Below are positions 15,038 through 23,352 of a stretch of DNA of 25,932 nt, in pieces. The translations under genes and the position numbers were made by a program. Source of the DNA: a virus; IMG/VR virus record IMGVR_UViG_3300037537_000135, positions 1 through 25,932 of that record; one strand, 5' to 3'. Positions within the stretch are counted from its first letter, which is position 1. The number at the start of each line of letters is the position of its first letter. The notes beneath the pieces are model-generated. The model was not told where the DNA came from, made no database searches, and was given only the letters and a program-made list of their open reading frames with translations.

Positions 15038-16440
15038 TAGTTACTCCTTTGCATCATTAACTGTATACCTTCAGTATATTCAGCCTTTAATAAACCATAT
15101 TGACCATGTAACCATTGATAATCAGTAGACGCTTTTTGTAATGTAGTATTAAATTCTTGAACTCTTGCACCAATAACTCCAGAATAATCTTGTATCTCAG
15201 CACCATATTTTTGCATAATACTACTATTATCAGCCATTATCCTTTCCATCTGTTTCGCTCTATTAGCCATCTTAACTTGTGTTTTCTGTTGTTTATTAAA
15301 TTGATCTAAAGCCTGTGTCTGTTGTTTATTAAATTGGTCAAGAGATTGATCTGCTGCTTTATTAGCCTGTGATAACGATTGAGCCTGTTGGCTATTGAAT
15401 TGAGCGATAGCGGCTTCACTTTGAAATTCTGCCATCAAAGCCTGTAAATCGCCATTGACTTTAGTAACCTCTTCCTGAAACTCCGTCTGATATCTGGTAT
15501 TCTCTTGTTGGAACTCAGCACTTCTAACTTGTAATGCTTGTGCATATGTCTGTACATAAGTAGTAATCTTTTGCATCTGTGCCTGGGCAAGTTCAATATC
15601 TTCTTCTGTTTCAAGCATATCACCAAGAACATCAAACCACTTACTGAAATCTCTCATATCAGCGGCAGTACCTATAGACCCGGATGTCATTGTACTAGTT
15701 AGTTCTTCAGTAGCACCCGCTACTGTTGGTGCAATAAAATCAGGAGCATGTGAACTAACATCTATTTTAGCAGGTTTAGTAATAACAGCACTGGTAACAG
15801 CATCTATTCTAACAGAATCAACATTACTAGCATCTCCACCACTCGCATCATACTCAGAAGCATCTGTATATGCTACAGTTGTAATATTTGGTGTAGAGGG
15901 AGCACCGCTTATACTAATATCACTAGGAAGAGAAGCAGTCTTTGCATTTAATTTTTGTTGTAAAGCCTTTAGTCCTGCATATAAAACTATTAAATATTCA
16001 TATTCATCTGGGAAATAAGAGATATCACCAAAATCATCATCCGATGCATCTATAGTAGGATATCCTACATACATCATAATACCTTCATCTGTACCTGGAG
16101 TAGGTTTAACAAAGCATTTTTCATCGTGAAAATAATACACAGGGTCACTTCCTAAAGCATAATTCATATCTTTCGAATCTGTTACTCTACCACTCATCAT
16201 TGCAGGAATTTTTCTACAAGGTTGATATATAGTACCATCGTTTCTTAAAATATCAATAACCTTTCTACCTGAGATACTTTGACTTACTGTAAATGCTGAT
16301 TCCTGTTGAATTTTTTCTAATATTTGTTGTGGCATAGAATTTATAACTGTTTTTGCACCTTCCATACACCAATCGTCTAAATGTGCAGCGGTAGAAACAG
16401 AACCTACTAATCTTTCAATCATATTTTGATAACTAGCCAT
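15037..16440 (-). CDS. Neck/adaptor-type structural protein with long Gln-rich coiled-coil tail
   Basis: The product has 467 residues. Residues 1-165 look like an adaptor-type head-tail domain: MIERLVGSVSTAAHLDDWCM, then DPVYYFHDEKCFVKPTPG, then YFPDEYEYLIVLYAGLKALQ. A Ser/Asp/Val-rich linker spans about 166-260. Residues 270-460 are a long Gln/Glu/Ala coiled coil with near-identical tandem units (LDQFNKQQTQA and LDQFNKQQKTQ, about 367-388, and a looser QFNSQQAQ at 347-354). It overlaps the zinc-ribbon gene by 8 bases. The head half fits a neck protein; the coil could form a filament, collar or whisker. Function of the coil is unknown. Confidence 0.72.
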   Translation of the reverse strand: MASYQNMIERLVGSVSTAAHLDDWCMEGAKTVINSMPQQILEKIQQESAFTVSQSISGRKVIDILRNDGTIYQPCRKIPAMMSGRVTDSKDMNYALGSDPVYYFHDEKCFVKPTPGTDEGIMMYVGYPTIDASDDDFGDISYFPDEYEYLIVLYAGLKALQQKLNAKTASLPSDISISGAPSTPNITTVAYTDASEYDASGGDASNVDSVRIDAVTSAVITKPAKIDVSSHAPDFIAPTVAGATEELTSTMTSGSIGTAADMRDFSKWFDVLGDMLETEEDIELAQAQMQKITTYVQTYAQALQVRSAEFQQENTRYQTEFQEEVTKVNGDLQALMAEFQSEAAIAQFNSQQAQSLSQANKAADQSLDQFNKQQTQALDQFNKQQKTQVKMANRAKQMERIMADNSSIMQKYGAEIQDYSGVIGARVQEFNTTLQKASTDYQWLHGQYGLLKAEYTEGIQLMMQRSN

Positions 16441-16654
16441 ATTTCGCTACCCTATCCTTCTTCACTTGATTTATATAATCATCCTGTGAAATTTGTTTAA
16501 CATCTATTTGGTCTTTCCTAAATGCTGAAGACCAAGGACCGTTATCTCTAATCACTACTGAAGGTGTCCACTTAGGTGGAGTAGCACGATTACCGCATTC
16601 ACGACAAGTGAACCAATTCTCTGGGTTTGGTTCTTTACAATGATGACAGAACAT
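16433..16654 (-). CDS. Small zinc-ribbon protein
   Basis: The product has 73 residues. The N terminus MFCHHCKEPNPENWFTCREC holds two CxxC knuckles, C3-x2-C6 and C17-x2-C20, a compact treble-clef or zinc-ribbon head. A polar tail with PPKWTPSVVIRDNGPWSSAF and a basic end follows. It starts inside the previous gene (20-base overlap) and overlaps the next by 8 bases, so it is tightly embedded in the head-neck operon. It could bind DNA, RNA or a virion partner. No named family is recognised beyond the zinc-ribbon pattern. Confidence 0.8.
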   Translation of the reverse strand: MFCHHCKEPNPENWFTCRECGNRATPPKWTPSVVIRDNGPWSSAFRKDQIDVKQISQDDYINQVKKDRVAKYG

Positions 16655-16925
16655 TCAATGCCTCTTCTGATGTATATGTATGAAGAGCAACACCAGCCTT
16701 CAAATTCAATAACTCTACAAGAGTATATTTATCAAAATCTTTTTCCATAATAATAGACCAAGCCTCTTGAGCAGTATAACTATCAAATCCTATACCACTA
16801 TACCCACTAATATTATTTTTTATATAATAATTAGAAGACTCAGTAAAAGTATACTTATCTAAAGGCAAACTCTGTAAAGCATTCATTTTTTCTGAAAGAG
16901 TCTTTTTTACAAAATGTACAGCCAT
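16635..16925 (-). CDS. Small repeat protein with four D-x-Y-T-x-x-E units
   Basis: The product has 96 residues. Four units share the core D/H-x-Y-T-x-x-E: LDKYTFTES (Tyr at 25), FDSYTAQEAW (50), FDKYTLVELL (67) and LHTYTSEEAL (84). The last three are spaced exactly 17 residues apart. Each unit looks like a short turn plus one helix, as in a small helical solenoid. ATG 16925 overlaps the stop of the 35-residue ORF (TGATG). I do not recognise the family. It may be an assembly factor in the neck block, but that is only position. Confidence 0.75.
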   Translation of the reverse strand: MAVHFVKKTLSEKMNALQSLPLDKYTFTESSNYYIKNNISGYSGIGFDSYTAQEAWSIIMEKDFDKYTLVELLNLKAGVALHTYTSEEALNVLSSL

Positions 16926-17032
16926 CAGTCTTCCTTTTTCTTAGGTTTTTCTACAGGTTCTACAGGTTTAGTCTCCTTCATTACTGAAGGGTCTGTAGAT
17001 GTAAAAGGTTTAGTTGGGTCCTTTTTCTTCAT
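16925..17032 (-). CDS. Tiny charged ORF just after the capsid hairpin
   Basis: The product has 35 residues, very rich in Lys, Pro and Glu: MKKKDPTKPFTSTDPSVMKE and onwards, ending KPKKKED. Its stop overlaps the next gene start (TGATG), and it fills the gap exactly. That supports it being real. Against it, no Shine-Dalgarno is present: the bases before its ATG (17032) are the 3' arm of the strong hairpin and TTTAATT. The composition (K/P/E) is like that of disordered peptides. If translated, it may depend on the hairpin being cut or melted. Confidence 0.5.
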   Translation of the reverse strand: MKKKDPTKPFTSTDPSVMKETKPVEPVEKPKKKED

Positions 17033-17039
17033 AATTAAA

Positions 17040-17059
17040 GGGGGGTGTTGCCACCCCCC
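17040..17059 (-). terminator. Strong GC hairpin with GCAA loop after the capsid gene
   Basis: On the minus strand the sequence is an 8-base-pair perfect stem (GGGGGGTG and CACCCCCC) with a GCAA tetraloop of the GNRA type, ending in TTTAATT. It starts 10 bases after the major capsid stop codon. A hairpin followed by T's is the form of an intrinsic terminator. The T tract is short, so termination is likely partial. In T7 a terminator stands in the same place behind gene 10. An mRNA-stabilising or processing hairpin is the alternative. Confidence 0.78.
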
Positions 17060-17068
17060 AATTAACTA

Positions 17069-18475
17069 TCAACTAAAGCAGTACAATGCGTGTGTTTCAG
17101 GCAATGTAACTTCTAAACCTGCTTCCGTAATGATTTGATCTTTACGAGAGTCTTCGTCAGGGCTCTGAACATTAGTCATGATATGAGTATCACGATTCAT
17201 GCCATTACCTACGAGAGGTCTATATGCTACATGGTCTATGTCTACACAAGGCATATAACCTGCGGACTGAGAACGGAGCAGAGGATCTTTTACAAGATTC
17301 AACTGTCCATGAACTGTGTCTACCTGCGTAATCTTATGCCCGAAAGCACCAGAACGAGGTTCCACATCGATGCTCAATGATGTATAACCACCAAAGTTAG
17401 ATGATGAACCTGCTTCACCAGGTACAGAGTTCTGTAAGAATCCTGCTGAACCTAGTTTATTAAACCAAGTGATAGTCGGTAGCCCTGCTAAACAGAGTTT
17501 ACCATATCCACCACCACGAGCAGGATCAAACATAACTTCTAAGTCACCAAGAAACCTATCATAAGTCATGTCAGCATAAGCGACCTGTCTTACATAAGGT
17601 TTATTGGCTTCATATGACCAATCAGTTATATCATCATCTGACTGCAAGGATGAACCTTCGGTACCTGCATTACGCAGAATAAAACCGATGATACCATCAG
17701 AAACCTGATAAGCCTTAGAGTCAGAACCTGTTACTCGTGCTTTCTGCCCGAATAACATCGCCCGTTCAATGTCAACCTTATGTTCCCGAAGTTTGAGATT
17801 CCAAACTCGGTCCCATTCAGAAGCATAGCCTTTGTATTTGGTTGCCATTGCAGTACCAGTCATGTAACATGCAGTTTTGAAGATTTGAGTATATCCAAAT
17901 CTATCATCAATGCCGCCTGACCAGAATCCAGGAGCGGTTCCGCCTTCTTCGAAGGACGAACCAACTATTTGGAATTTAGCATTTGCAGCAATATCTGTTG
18001 CAGCGTCACCAGAGTTTTCTAGCACTTCAACTTTCAGATAACCTGTACCTGAAGCGCCATTACCTACAACTCTCATCATAACTGGGATTGGTCTTAAAGT
18101 AGTGGCTTCTAACCTATCTACCATTAAGACTGAACCAGCCATAATATCATTACCGCCGTAACCTGAAGATGATGCAACTACAATATCGTCAATTTCAACA
18201 TCTTTTGTCAATGCCGTAGTAACGGTACCTAATGTGCCATTCCTGTTGGTCCAATCGATCTTTGACCGATTTTCAAGAACTTTAAATACACTATCGTCTG
18301 TGGGTGACTTTGCTACTTTACTCAAGTAAACAAAGAATGGAGACTCCTCAGGAGCCAACTCAGCAACCCTTTCGCCGAAGTTATATAATCGTCTTTGTGG
18401 AACGCCAGGAAAACTTGTAGGTACAGTACCGGCTTTAAAACCGACATTAGCGTCGGTTGATTTTAAATAAGCCAT
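17069..18475 (-). CDS. Major capsid protein
   Basis: The product has 468 residues, the usual size for HK97-fold capsid proteins. It follows the scaffold gene and precedes the strong hairpin. The N terminus includes RLYNFGERVAELAPEESPFF (29-48), typical of the segment before the first capsid helix. Residues 226-243 (NLKLREHKVDIERAMLFG) are the long amphipathic helix commonly seen in DUF5309-like capsids. Beta-rich stretches (DDIVVASSSGYGGNDIMAGS, RPIPVMMRVVG) and C-terminal strands (VDIDHVAYRPLVGNGMNRDT) follow. There is no obvious protease-cleaved pro-domain, so a separate scaffold gene fits. SD AAAGGAAAA precedes the ATG at 18475. The fold is family knowledge; the call rests on size, position and pattern. 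Confidence 0.9.
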   Translation of the reverse strand: MAYLKSTDANVGFKAGTVPTSFPGVPQRRLYNFGERVAELAPEESPFFVYLSKVAKSPTDDSVFKVLENRSKIDWTNRNGTLGTVTTALTKDVEIDDIVVASSSGYGGNDIMAGSVLMVDRLEATTLRPIPVMMRVVGNGASGTGYLKVEVLENSGDAATDIAANAKFQIVGSSFEEGGTAPGFWSGGIDDRFGYTQIFKTACYMTGTAMATKYKGYASEWDRVWNLKLREHKVDIERAMLFGQKARVTGSDSKAYQVSDGIIGFILRNAGTEGSSLQSDDDITDWSYEANKPYVRQVAYADMTYDRFLGDLEVMFDPARGGGYGKLCLAGLPTITWFNKLGSAGFLQNSVPGEAGSSSNFGGYTSLSIDVEPRSGAFGHKITQVDTVHGQLNLVKDPLLRSQSAGYMPCVDIDHVAYRPLVGNGMNRDTHIMTNVQSPDEDSRKDQIITEAGLEVTLPETHALYCFS

Positions 18476-18498
18476 TATTTATTTTCCTTTATTTAGAA

Positions 18499-19278
18499 TT
18501 ATGGGATTTTCGAACCAAACCTATTACCAGCACCCATGATTTTATCCCAGGTCTTTGCACCATCATCCTGTATAGGTTGATGTGCTTGTCCTTGGAGCAC
18601 GCCTGCTGATTTAGGTATTTTTTGATTCGACTTAATTTTATTAATACCACTATTACCACCTGCTGGTTTTTGTTCTTCCGACCAAACTTTAACAAGTGTA
18701 TCTAAAGGTAAATTACCCCGAGGAGTAGTAGCAAAATCCATAAAATTACGGATCTCGCCCTCATCCATTTGATAATTAGTCTTTAACTCTTTCACGGTAT
18801 TATTCATGACCATCTGATTATTCATTTGGTTCATGTGGTGCTGAATCGCTGTGTCCATTCGTTCAGTATCTTGATACTCTCTGAATTTCCACGATGGCGA
18901 ACCAGGCTTGTAATAGGCATCCCAAGGACTAAATTCTTCCTCAGAAGGTATATCCAAATCTGGAGCATCATTCCCCTGTCCTGCCTGTTGAGTCTGTTGC
19001 GTCTCCAACTGCTTCATAAGAACTTCCTGCATTTTAGAATTTTCAGCCTGTGATTTATCATACATTGACTGAAATTTCTTTGCTTCATCTTCCCATGCTT
19101 CATGTGAAGTCTCAGATTCAACATCTTGCACAGGAATTTCTTCAAAACCTTCCGGTGCGACATATTCTTGCTGAACTGGTTCCTGATACTCTCCTACTGG
19201 AGTACCACCTTCCTCAATTACATCTTGGATAGGGTTTTCTAATTGCACTTCTTGTGCATCTTGGAGTTGTTCTTCCAT
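18499..19278 (-). CDS. Scaffold (capsid assembly) protein
   Basis: The product has 259 residues and is very acidic in its first 60 residues (EEQLQDAQEVQLENPIQDVI and onwards). A Gln/Glu/Lys coiled coil follows (about 60-98: DEAKKFQSMYDKSQAENSKM). Then come a Trp/Pro segment (FSPWDAYYKPGSPSWKF, about 116-132), a helical middle and a small basic C terminus (KIMGAGNRFGSKIP). Acidic plus coiled coil plus basic C terminus, located between portal and capsid genes, is the standard scaffold profile. SD AAGGAGAAAATA precedes the ATG at 19278. No protease domain is seen, so the scaffold is probably reused rather than cut. Confidence 0.87.
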   Translation of the reverse strand: MEEQLQDAQEVQLENPIQDVIEEGGTPVGEYQEPVQQEYVAPEGFEEIPVQDVESETSHEAWEDEAKKFQSMYDKSQAENSKMQEVLMKQLETQQTQQAGQGNDAPDLDIPSEEEFSPWDAYYKPGSPSWKFREYQDTERMDTAIQHHMNQMNNQMVMNNTVKELKTNYQMDEGEIRNFMDFATTPRGNLPLDTLVKVWSEEQKPAGGNSGINKIKSNQKIPKSAGVLQGQAHQPIQDDGAKTWDKIMGAGNRFGSKIP

Positions 19279-19321
19279 TATTTTCTCCTTATGAAATGTG
19301 TACTAGATATACTGAACATAA

Positions 19322-21373
19322 CTAAGAGCCATTCTTTGCCCTTGCCGATTCCACAGTTCTATCCGCTTTATCTTGTGCTATTGCACCAATGGCATATGCT
19401 TTTAATTTTTCAATCTGTACCTTCACTTCTGCTTTTATTTCTGAATCTCGTGCTTTATCTTTTGCACGAGCCTGTTGTTCTACGCCATCAAGAATAGTTT
19501 TGGTCTTTTGAACCTCTAACGCCTTTTTAGCGTGAACTGATTCTCTAGTCGCAGTTTGCAAGTCACCCTGCAAATCTTTAATAGACTTTGATGCCTGTTC
19601 AAGTTGCTGTTTCAACTGTTGTATTTCACCAACTCTCTGCAAGACACCTTGTTTGTCAAATATTTCTGGATTGTGTTTTAACACTTCTGTTCTATCTACT
19701 AATCCTGCCTGATATGCTTCCAAATAAACAGCATACTCAGTCCACTTGCTTTGTGGCATTGTAGAGCCAGGCTCCATCCCTATATCATGCTGACCGATAT
19801 TATGTCTGTCTTTTGTTATATCAACGGCAGTAGTAGTAATATCATCATAAAAATTTACTGTTACCTCATCCATATCATTATTGGGCTGTGCCAACCTAAA
19901 AATCTTTTTAAAGTCATAATGACCTTTACATAACTGATAAAGAACCAATCCTAATTTTTCAATACTAAATTCTATATCACGCAATTTACTCTTTGGTCGT
20001 TCCTGTCCTAGAGCAATCATCCTTTCAGTACCTCTAACACTATCAGGTGCTTTATCCGCCTGACCATGCATCATCTCTGGAATACCGAATATGAAATCAA
20101 TATAAAACTCAGCCGATTGAATTAACTTATAAAATTCACCTGCTAACGGAGTTGGGGATGGATAATGCGGTTCTCCCTGTGATGTGTCAATTTCTATCAC
20201 AGCATTTGGATTTGCCCAATTTCTCTCCAATTCACCTATATCATCAACACTACCTATGGGAACCAATAATTTTAACCCCGCAGATGCTTGGGCATGAGAA
20301 AGTGCTAAAGACCATAACTTATTGAGCAGTCTCTGCATTTCCTTTCCACGACTGACATCAGAACGAGGGTATGGAGTGCCCGTAAAGGCATTTGGTAAAG
20401 GAACAATAGGGTAGATATCACAGTTTAAAACTGTTTCATATAATACAACCTCACTTACTGAGGCTGAAACGGCTACCCTTGTTTGAAGGACTTCCTCAAA
20501 CTCCATCAATCCACGCTCAAACACAGCAGGGTTATCATCTAAAAATTTCTGAAATTCCTCTTCATCCATAATCATTTCAGCGTTGCCTTTCAAATCAACA
20601 ACACGATAAAATGGAACTTTAATCTTATAAAATCTTTCGAGAACCTGAAATTTACCAGTATCCCAAAAATCTTTATCCTTTACAATATCTGGAGTAAATA
20701 TCTTTGTAGTCTGTGCTTGAGAGGATGAAGGGTAATCAGTATCCATAACTCCGGACAAATCCTCAACTAAACCAGGCGTCTCTTCACCTGTTTCTGGGTC
20801 TACCTGAGGTCCAAGTTCAGGATATAAATTCACTAGCTGCTGACCAGTTAGTATGGTAGATATAACTACATTATCTGCATCATTAAACCACCTATCACGA
20901 GAAGATGGTGACACATAGACCCTAAAAGGATCCACCGATGTCATTTTTATATCACCTTTACCAAAATCAGATTCCGTATCAAGATAAGCATACATATAAC
21001 CAAGACCCGTGGTAGTGTAGTCATGAATAGCCTGTTTCAAATGCATATTGCAATCTGATATTTCCCAACAATATCCAAGAATAGTACGCCAAACCTTAGT
21101 CAGTTTAACATCAGAATCTTCCCGTGGAACGCATGTAAAAGAAGGAGACCTTGCAGTAATCATCGCTTTCATCTTATCTATTGCAGGTCCAATACGATCC
21201 ATAGGAACATCAGACTGATTAACAGATGACAAATACTCTGATTCCTCACTGGTAAAGTGATTACCAAAGTAAAAATCCAGGTCAGTCCTGGCTTCTCTAT
21301 CCCAATCCTGCCTGGCATCTTTATACTGCCTAAATATTTCTTGGTTTAATTCTGCTCTTGGGTCTAAGTCCAT
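19322..21373 (-). CDS. Portal protein
   Basis: The product has 683 residues, close to P22 gp1 (725) and larger than most HK97-type portals. The N-terminal helix (EIFRQYKDARQDWDREARTD) is followed by a stem/wing region (DRIGPAIDKMKAMITARSPS, about 60-80), a WRTILGYCWEIS helix, and SVDPFRVYVSPSSRDRWFND. A crown-type C-terminal coil lies at about 575-660 (QRVGEIQQLKQQLEQASKSI and following). RGTERMIALGQERPKSKLRD (about 455-475) resembles the late clip/stem helix of P22-like portals. It lies between large terminase and scaffold, as expected. AAGGAG stands 11 bases before ATG 21373. The P22-like assignment is by layout and pattern. Confidence 0.92.
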   Translation of the reverse strand: MDLDPRAELNQEIFRQYKDARQDWDREARTDLDFYFGNHFTSEESEYLSSVNQSDVPMDRIGPAIDKMKAMITARSPSFTCVPREDSDVKLTKVWRTILGYCWEISDCNMHLKQAIHDYTTTGLGYMYAYLDTESDFGKGDIKMTSVDPFRVYVSPSSRDRWFNDADNVVISTILTGQQLVNLYPELGPQVDPETGEETPGLVEDLSGVMDTDYPSSSQAQTTKIFTPDIVKDKDFWDTGKFQVLERFYKIKVPFYRVVDLKGNAEMIMDEEEFQKFLDDNPAVFERGLMEFEEVLQTRVAVSASVSEVVLYETVLNCDIYPIVPLPNAFTGTPYPRSDVSRGKEMQRLLNKLWSLALSHAQASAGLKLLVPIGSVDDIGELERNWANPNAVIEIDTSQGEPHYPSPTPLAGEFYKLIQSAEFYIDFIFGIPEMMHGQADKAPDSVRGTERMIALGQERPKSKLRDIEFSIEKLGLVLYQLCKGHYDFKKIFRLAQPNNDMDEVTVNFYDDITTTAVDITKDRHNIGQHDIGMEPGSTMPQSKWTEYAVYLEAYQAGLVDRTEVLKHNPEIFDKQGVLQRVGEIQQLKQQLEQASKSIKDLQGDLQTATRESVHAKKALEVQKTKTILDGVEQQARAKDKARDSEIKAEVKVQIEKLKAYAIGAIAQDKADRTVESARAKNGS

Positions 21374-21449
21374 ACCAATAATTTCTCCTTCATAGAAGTT
21401 AAATAGTTATTACTATACAAAGCAAACAATAAAACATAGTTTATGAGTA

Positions 21450-23030
21450 TTAGAATCTACCACCAGTTAACCAATTATAACCGATAAAAGGTTTACTTTG
21501 CTTGGTAACCTCTTTATCCCATTGTTCCTTTGTCATTCTACCGGATTTTGGAGGTTTAGCAAAATAATCAGCATAATATAATGCATCCATAAGGTCATCG
21601 TGCCTTGCCATGGGATGTTCAAAGAACTCATCCACCATATCAGTCATATCCCTCCGAATATACAATTTCCTTGAATTAACGATAGGTCCAAGTGCAGTTT
21701 CCAATCTATCTTCTTTTTTTATCCTTGTTAATGGTTTAACTCCCTTAAACAGCCCTGGCATCAATCTCCTATCTGCTTTTTCCATTCTTGTCAGCATATC
21801 ACGAACCATCTCCTGCGCCGCAACAGTTTCTATAGTAGCCCTGCGTACTGGTGCATATTTCCTGCATAATTTGATTATTACATCTGGAACATCAAATGTT
21901 GGAATCCTTTCTTTAAAATATTCAAGTACATACCTATTTTTATCATTATCAACGGCAAGTACGACTACTGCTTGGAAATCTGATGTATTGGTTGCTGTAG
22001 CGGCAAGGTCAACGCCGATATAGACATTAACTGGAACAACATCACCATCAAAGTTAAGAAATGTCAGTTTACCCTTCGATTCGAATACTCCATCATGGAA
22101 TTTAATTCTATCCGTCTTAAATGCAGCGGTCGAGATATCCCGTGCATCATTCATGTACTCCTGTGCAAATTTATTAACCAGACCTGCTTCTATAAACTCT
22201 TGACGCTTATTTTCAAGTTTTTCAAGAGAAAACTGATCTCCCCATAAAGGAGTACCATCATCATTGATTGCCTTATAAAATGTCAAATCCCAAGGATATT
22301 TCCTGTCATTCCTATTAGCATCCGACCAACCATCCAATACCATCTGTAAAAAACTATCATAATGAACAATAGTACCTAAAAGCCATATCCAACCTTCCCT
22401 GCCTTTAGATTCTTCGAGTGCAGGATATACAGTAGAAACAATCCATTGCTTGATTTCCTGTCTTCTTTCAGGTGTTTTAGTATTTAACTCAGATTCAAAG
22501 TCATCAAGAACAATACCAGTATACCGCACATCAACTTCACTACGACCACGGAGACGCTGTGATGTTCCTTTTGACATAACCCTATCACCCGCCGATGTAA
22601 CAATATCCTTTTCCGTCCATCTGTTACCAACAGCATCACCACATAGGTTACCAAAATAGTATTTAATCATATTATTGTATTCTAAATGCGTCTTGATATA
22701 CTTTAAATGGTCAATAGCCTGACCCTGTTCTTCAGCAACCCAACAGATAAACTGCTGTTCTTCCCTCGGCGAGAACAATATCTTATGAAGAATCGCCGCT
22801 TTACTCAGAATAGACTTACCAAATCCACGAGGTATAATATTACATACACGACTGCCAGGGGCAGAATCTATCAATTTCTTAGATATTTCAAAATGAAACG
22901 GCGGAGATTCACTTTTATTCATAAAATCATTCGGAAGAAACGCCCTTCCAAAATATATTAAATCATGATGAGACCTTCTTAGAACCTCGTCCTTTTTAGC
23001 CATCTCATTAGCATTTGGTATTAATTTCAT
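21450..23030 (-). CDS. terL: Terminase large subunit (packaging ATPase and nuclease)
   Basis: The product has 526 residues. ATPase: Walker A PRGFGKS at residues 67-73; Walker B GIVLDDFE at 172-179 (D176, D177 and E179); coupling-type LLGTIVHYDS at 217-226. Nuclease: RNase H-like VYIGVDLAAT at 336-344 (D341), ETVAAQE at 401-407, and HDDLMDAL at 477-484 (D478, D479 and D482). All key acidic residues are present, so the enzyme is probably active. It packages DNA into the prohead through the portal and cuts it. Its ATG overlaps the stop of the upstream small membrane protein (ATGA). The C-terminal tail (SKPFIGYNWLTGGRF) may dock on the portal. Confidence 0.97.
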   Translation of the reverse strand: MKLIPNANEMAKKDEVLRRSHHDLIYFGRAFLPNDFMNKSESPPFHFEISKKLIDSAPGSRVCNIIPRGFGKSILSKAAILHKILFSPREEQQFICWVAEEQGQAIDHLKYIKTHLEYNNMIKYYFGNLCGDAVGNRWTEKDIVTSAGDRVMSKGTSQRLRGRSEVDVRYTGIVLDDFESELNTKTPERRQEIKQWIVSTVYPALEESKGREGWIWLLGTIVHYDSFLQMVLDGWSDANRNDRKYPWDLTFYKAINDDGTPLWGDQFSLEKLENKRQEFIEAGLVNKFAQEYMNDARDISTAAFKTDRIKFHDGVFESKGKLTFLNFDGDVVPVNVYIGVDLAATATNTSDFQAVVVLAVDNDKNRYVLEYFKERIPTFDVPDVIIKLCRKYAPVRRATIETVAAQEMVRDMLTRMEKADRRLMPGLFKGVKPLTRIKKEDRLETALGPIVNSRKLYIRRDMTDMVDEFFEHPMARHDDLMDALYYADYFAKPPKSGRMTKEQWDKEVTKQSKPFIGYNWLTGGRF

Positions 23031-23209
23031 TTACTATCCCTAAAATATTTAGCATATATATAAATACAGAAAGCAGCAAAAATTAAGCCTAATACAAGTA
23101 CATCTAAAACAGGGCTGTCATCGCCTGTCTCTATTGAACCTATGGGAGTTTCTAAACGAATACTTTGAGTGGTTGGATATTCAGCAACTTGTAATAATGT
23201 ATCTTTCAT
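23027..23209 (-). CDS. Small single-TM protein between the terminase genes
   Basis: The product has 60 residues: a polar N-terminal half (MKDTLLQVAEYPTTQSIRLE, then TPIGSIETGDDSP) and then one membrane segment (about 34-53, VLDVLVLGLIFAAFCIYIYA), ending KYFRDSK. AAAAAGGAAAAAGAAGAATAA gives a purine-rich ribosome site before ATG 23209. The stop overlaps the large terminase start (ATGA). Membrane proteins between terminase genes are unusual for packaging itself. It might be a late host-takeover or lysis-accessory protein. I do not recognise a named family. Confidence 0.78.
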   Translation of the reverse strand: MKDTLLQVAEYPTTQSIRLETPIGSIETGDDSPVLDVLVLGLIFAAFCIYIYAKYFRDSK

Positions 23210-23352
23210 TTATTCTTCTTTTTCCTTTTTATATAACTTTTTATCTTCTTTATCTTCTTTTCTTCTTTCTTATACTTTTTATCTAAATCTTCTTCATAAG
23301 AGTCTATATCAAGATATTTACCAAACCATTCTATAGTATTATCATGCTTCAC
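23206..23352 (-). CDS. Lys-rich 48-residue ORF, GTG start
   Basis: It fills the gap between the CxxC gene and the membrane-protein gene exactly. GTG 23352 lies inside the end of the upstream gene (11-base overlap), and the TGA overlaps the next ATG (ATGA). The product is KHDNTIEWFGKYLDIDSYEE and then an almost pure Lys/Glu tail ending KRKKKNK. No strong Shine-Dalgarno precedes the GTG. The exact overlap on both sides favours a real coupled gene; the low-complexity end and missing ribosome site argue against it. If real, the basic tail would bind nucleic acid. Confidence 0.5.
   Translation of the reverse strand: MKHDNTIEWFGKYLDIDSYEEDLDKKYKKEEKKIKKIKSYIKRKKKNK

Noticed and set aside
21374-21449. 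A 12-codon frame and a TATAGT box before the portal gene
   Set aside because: The frame has no ribosome site, and no -35 partner for the box could be supported; this 76-base gap contains only the portal ribosome site.
21610-22023. A 137-codon plus-strand open frame
   Set aside because: It lies antisense to the nuclease part of the large terminase, which has all its motifs; it shows no recognisable domain.
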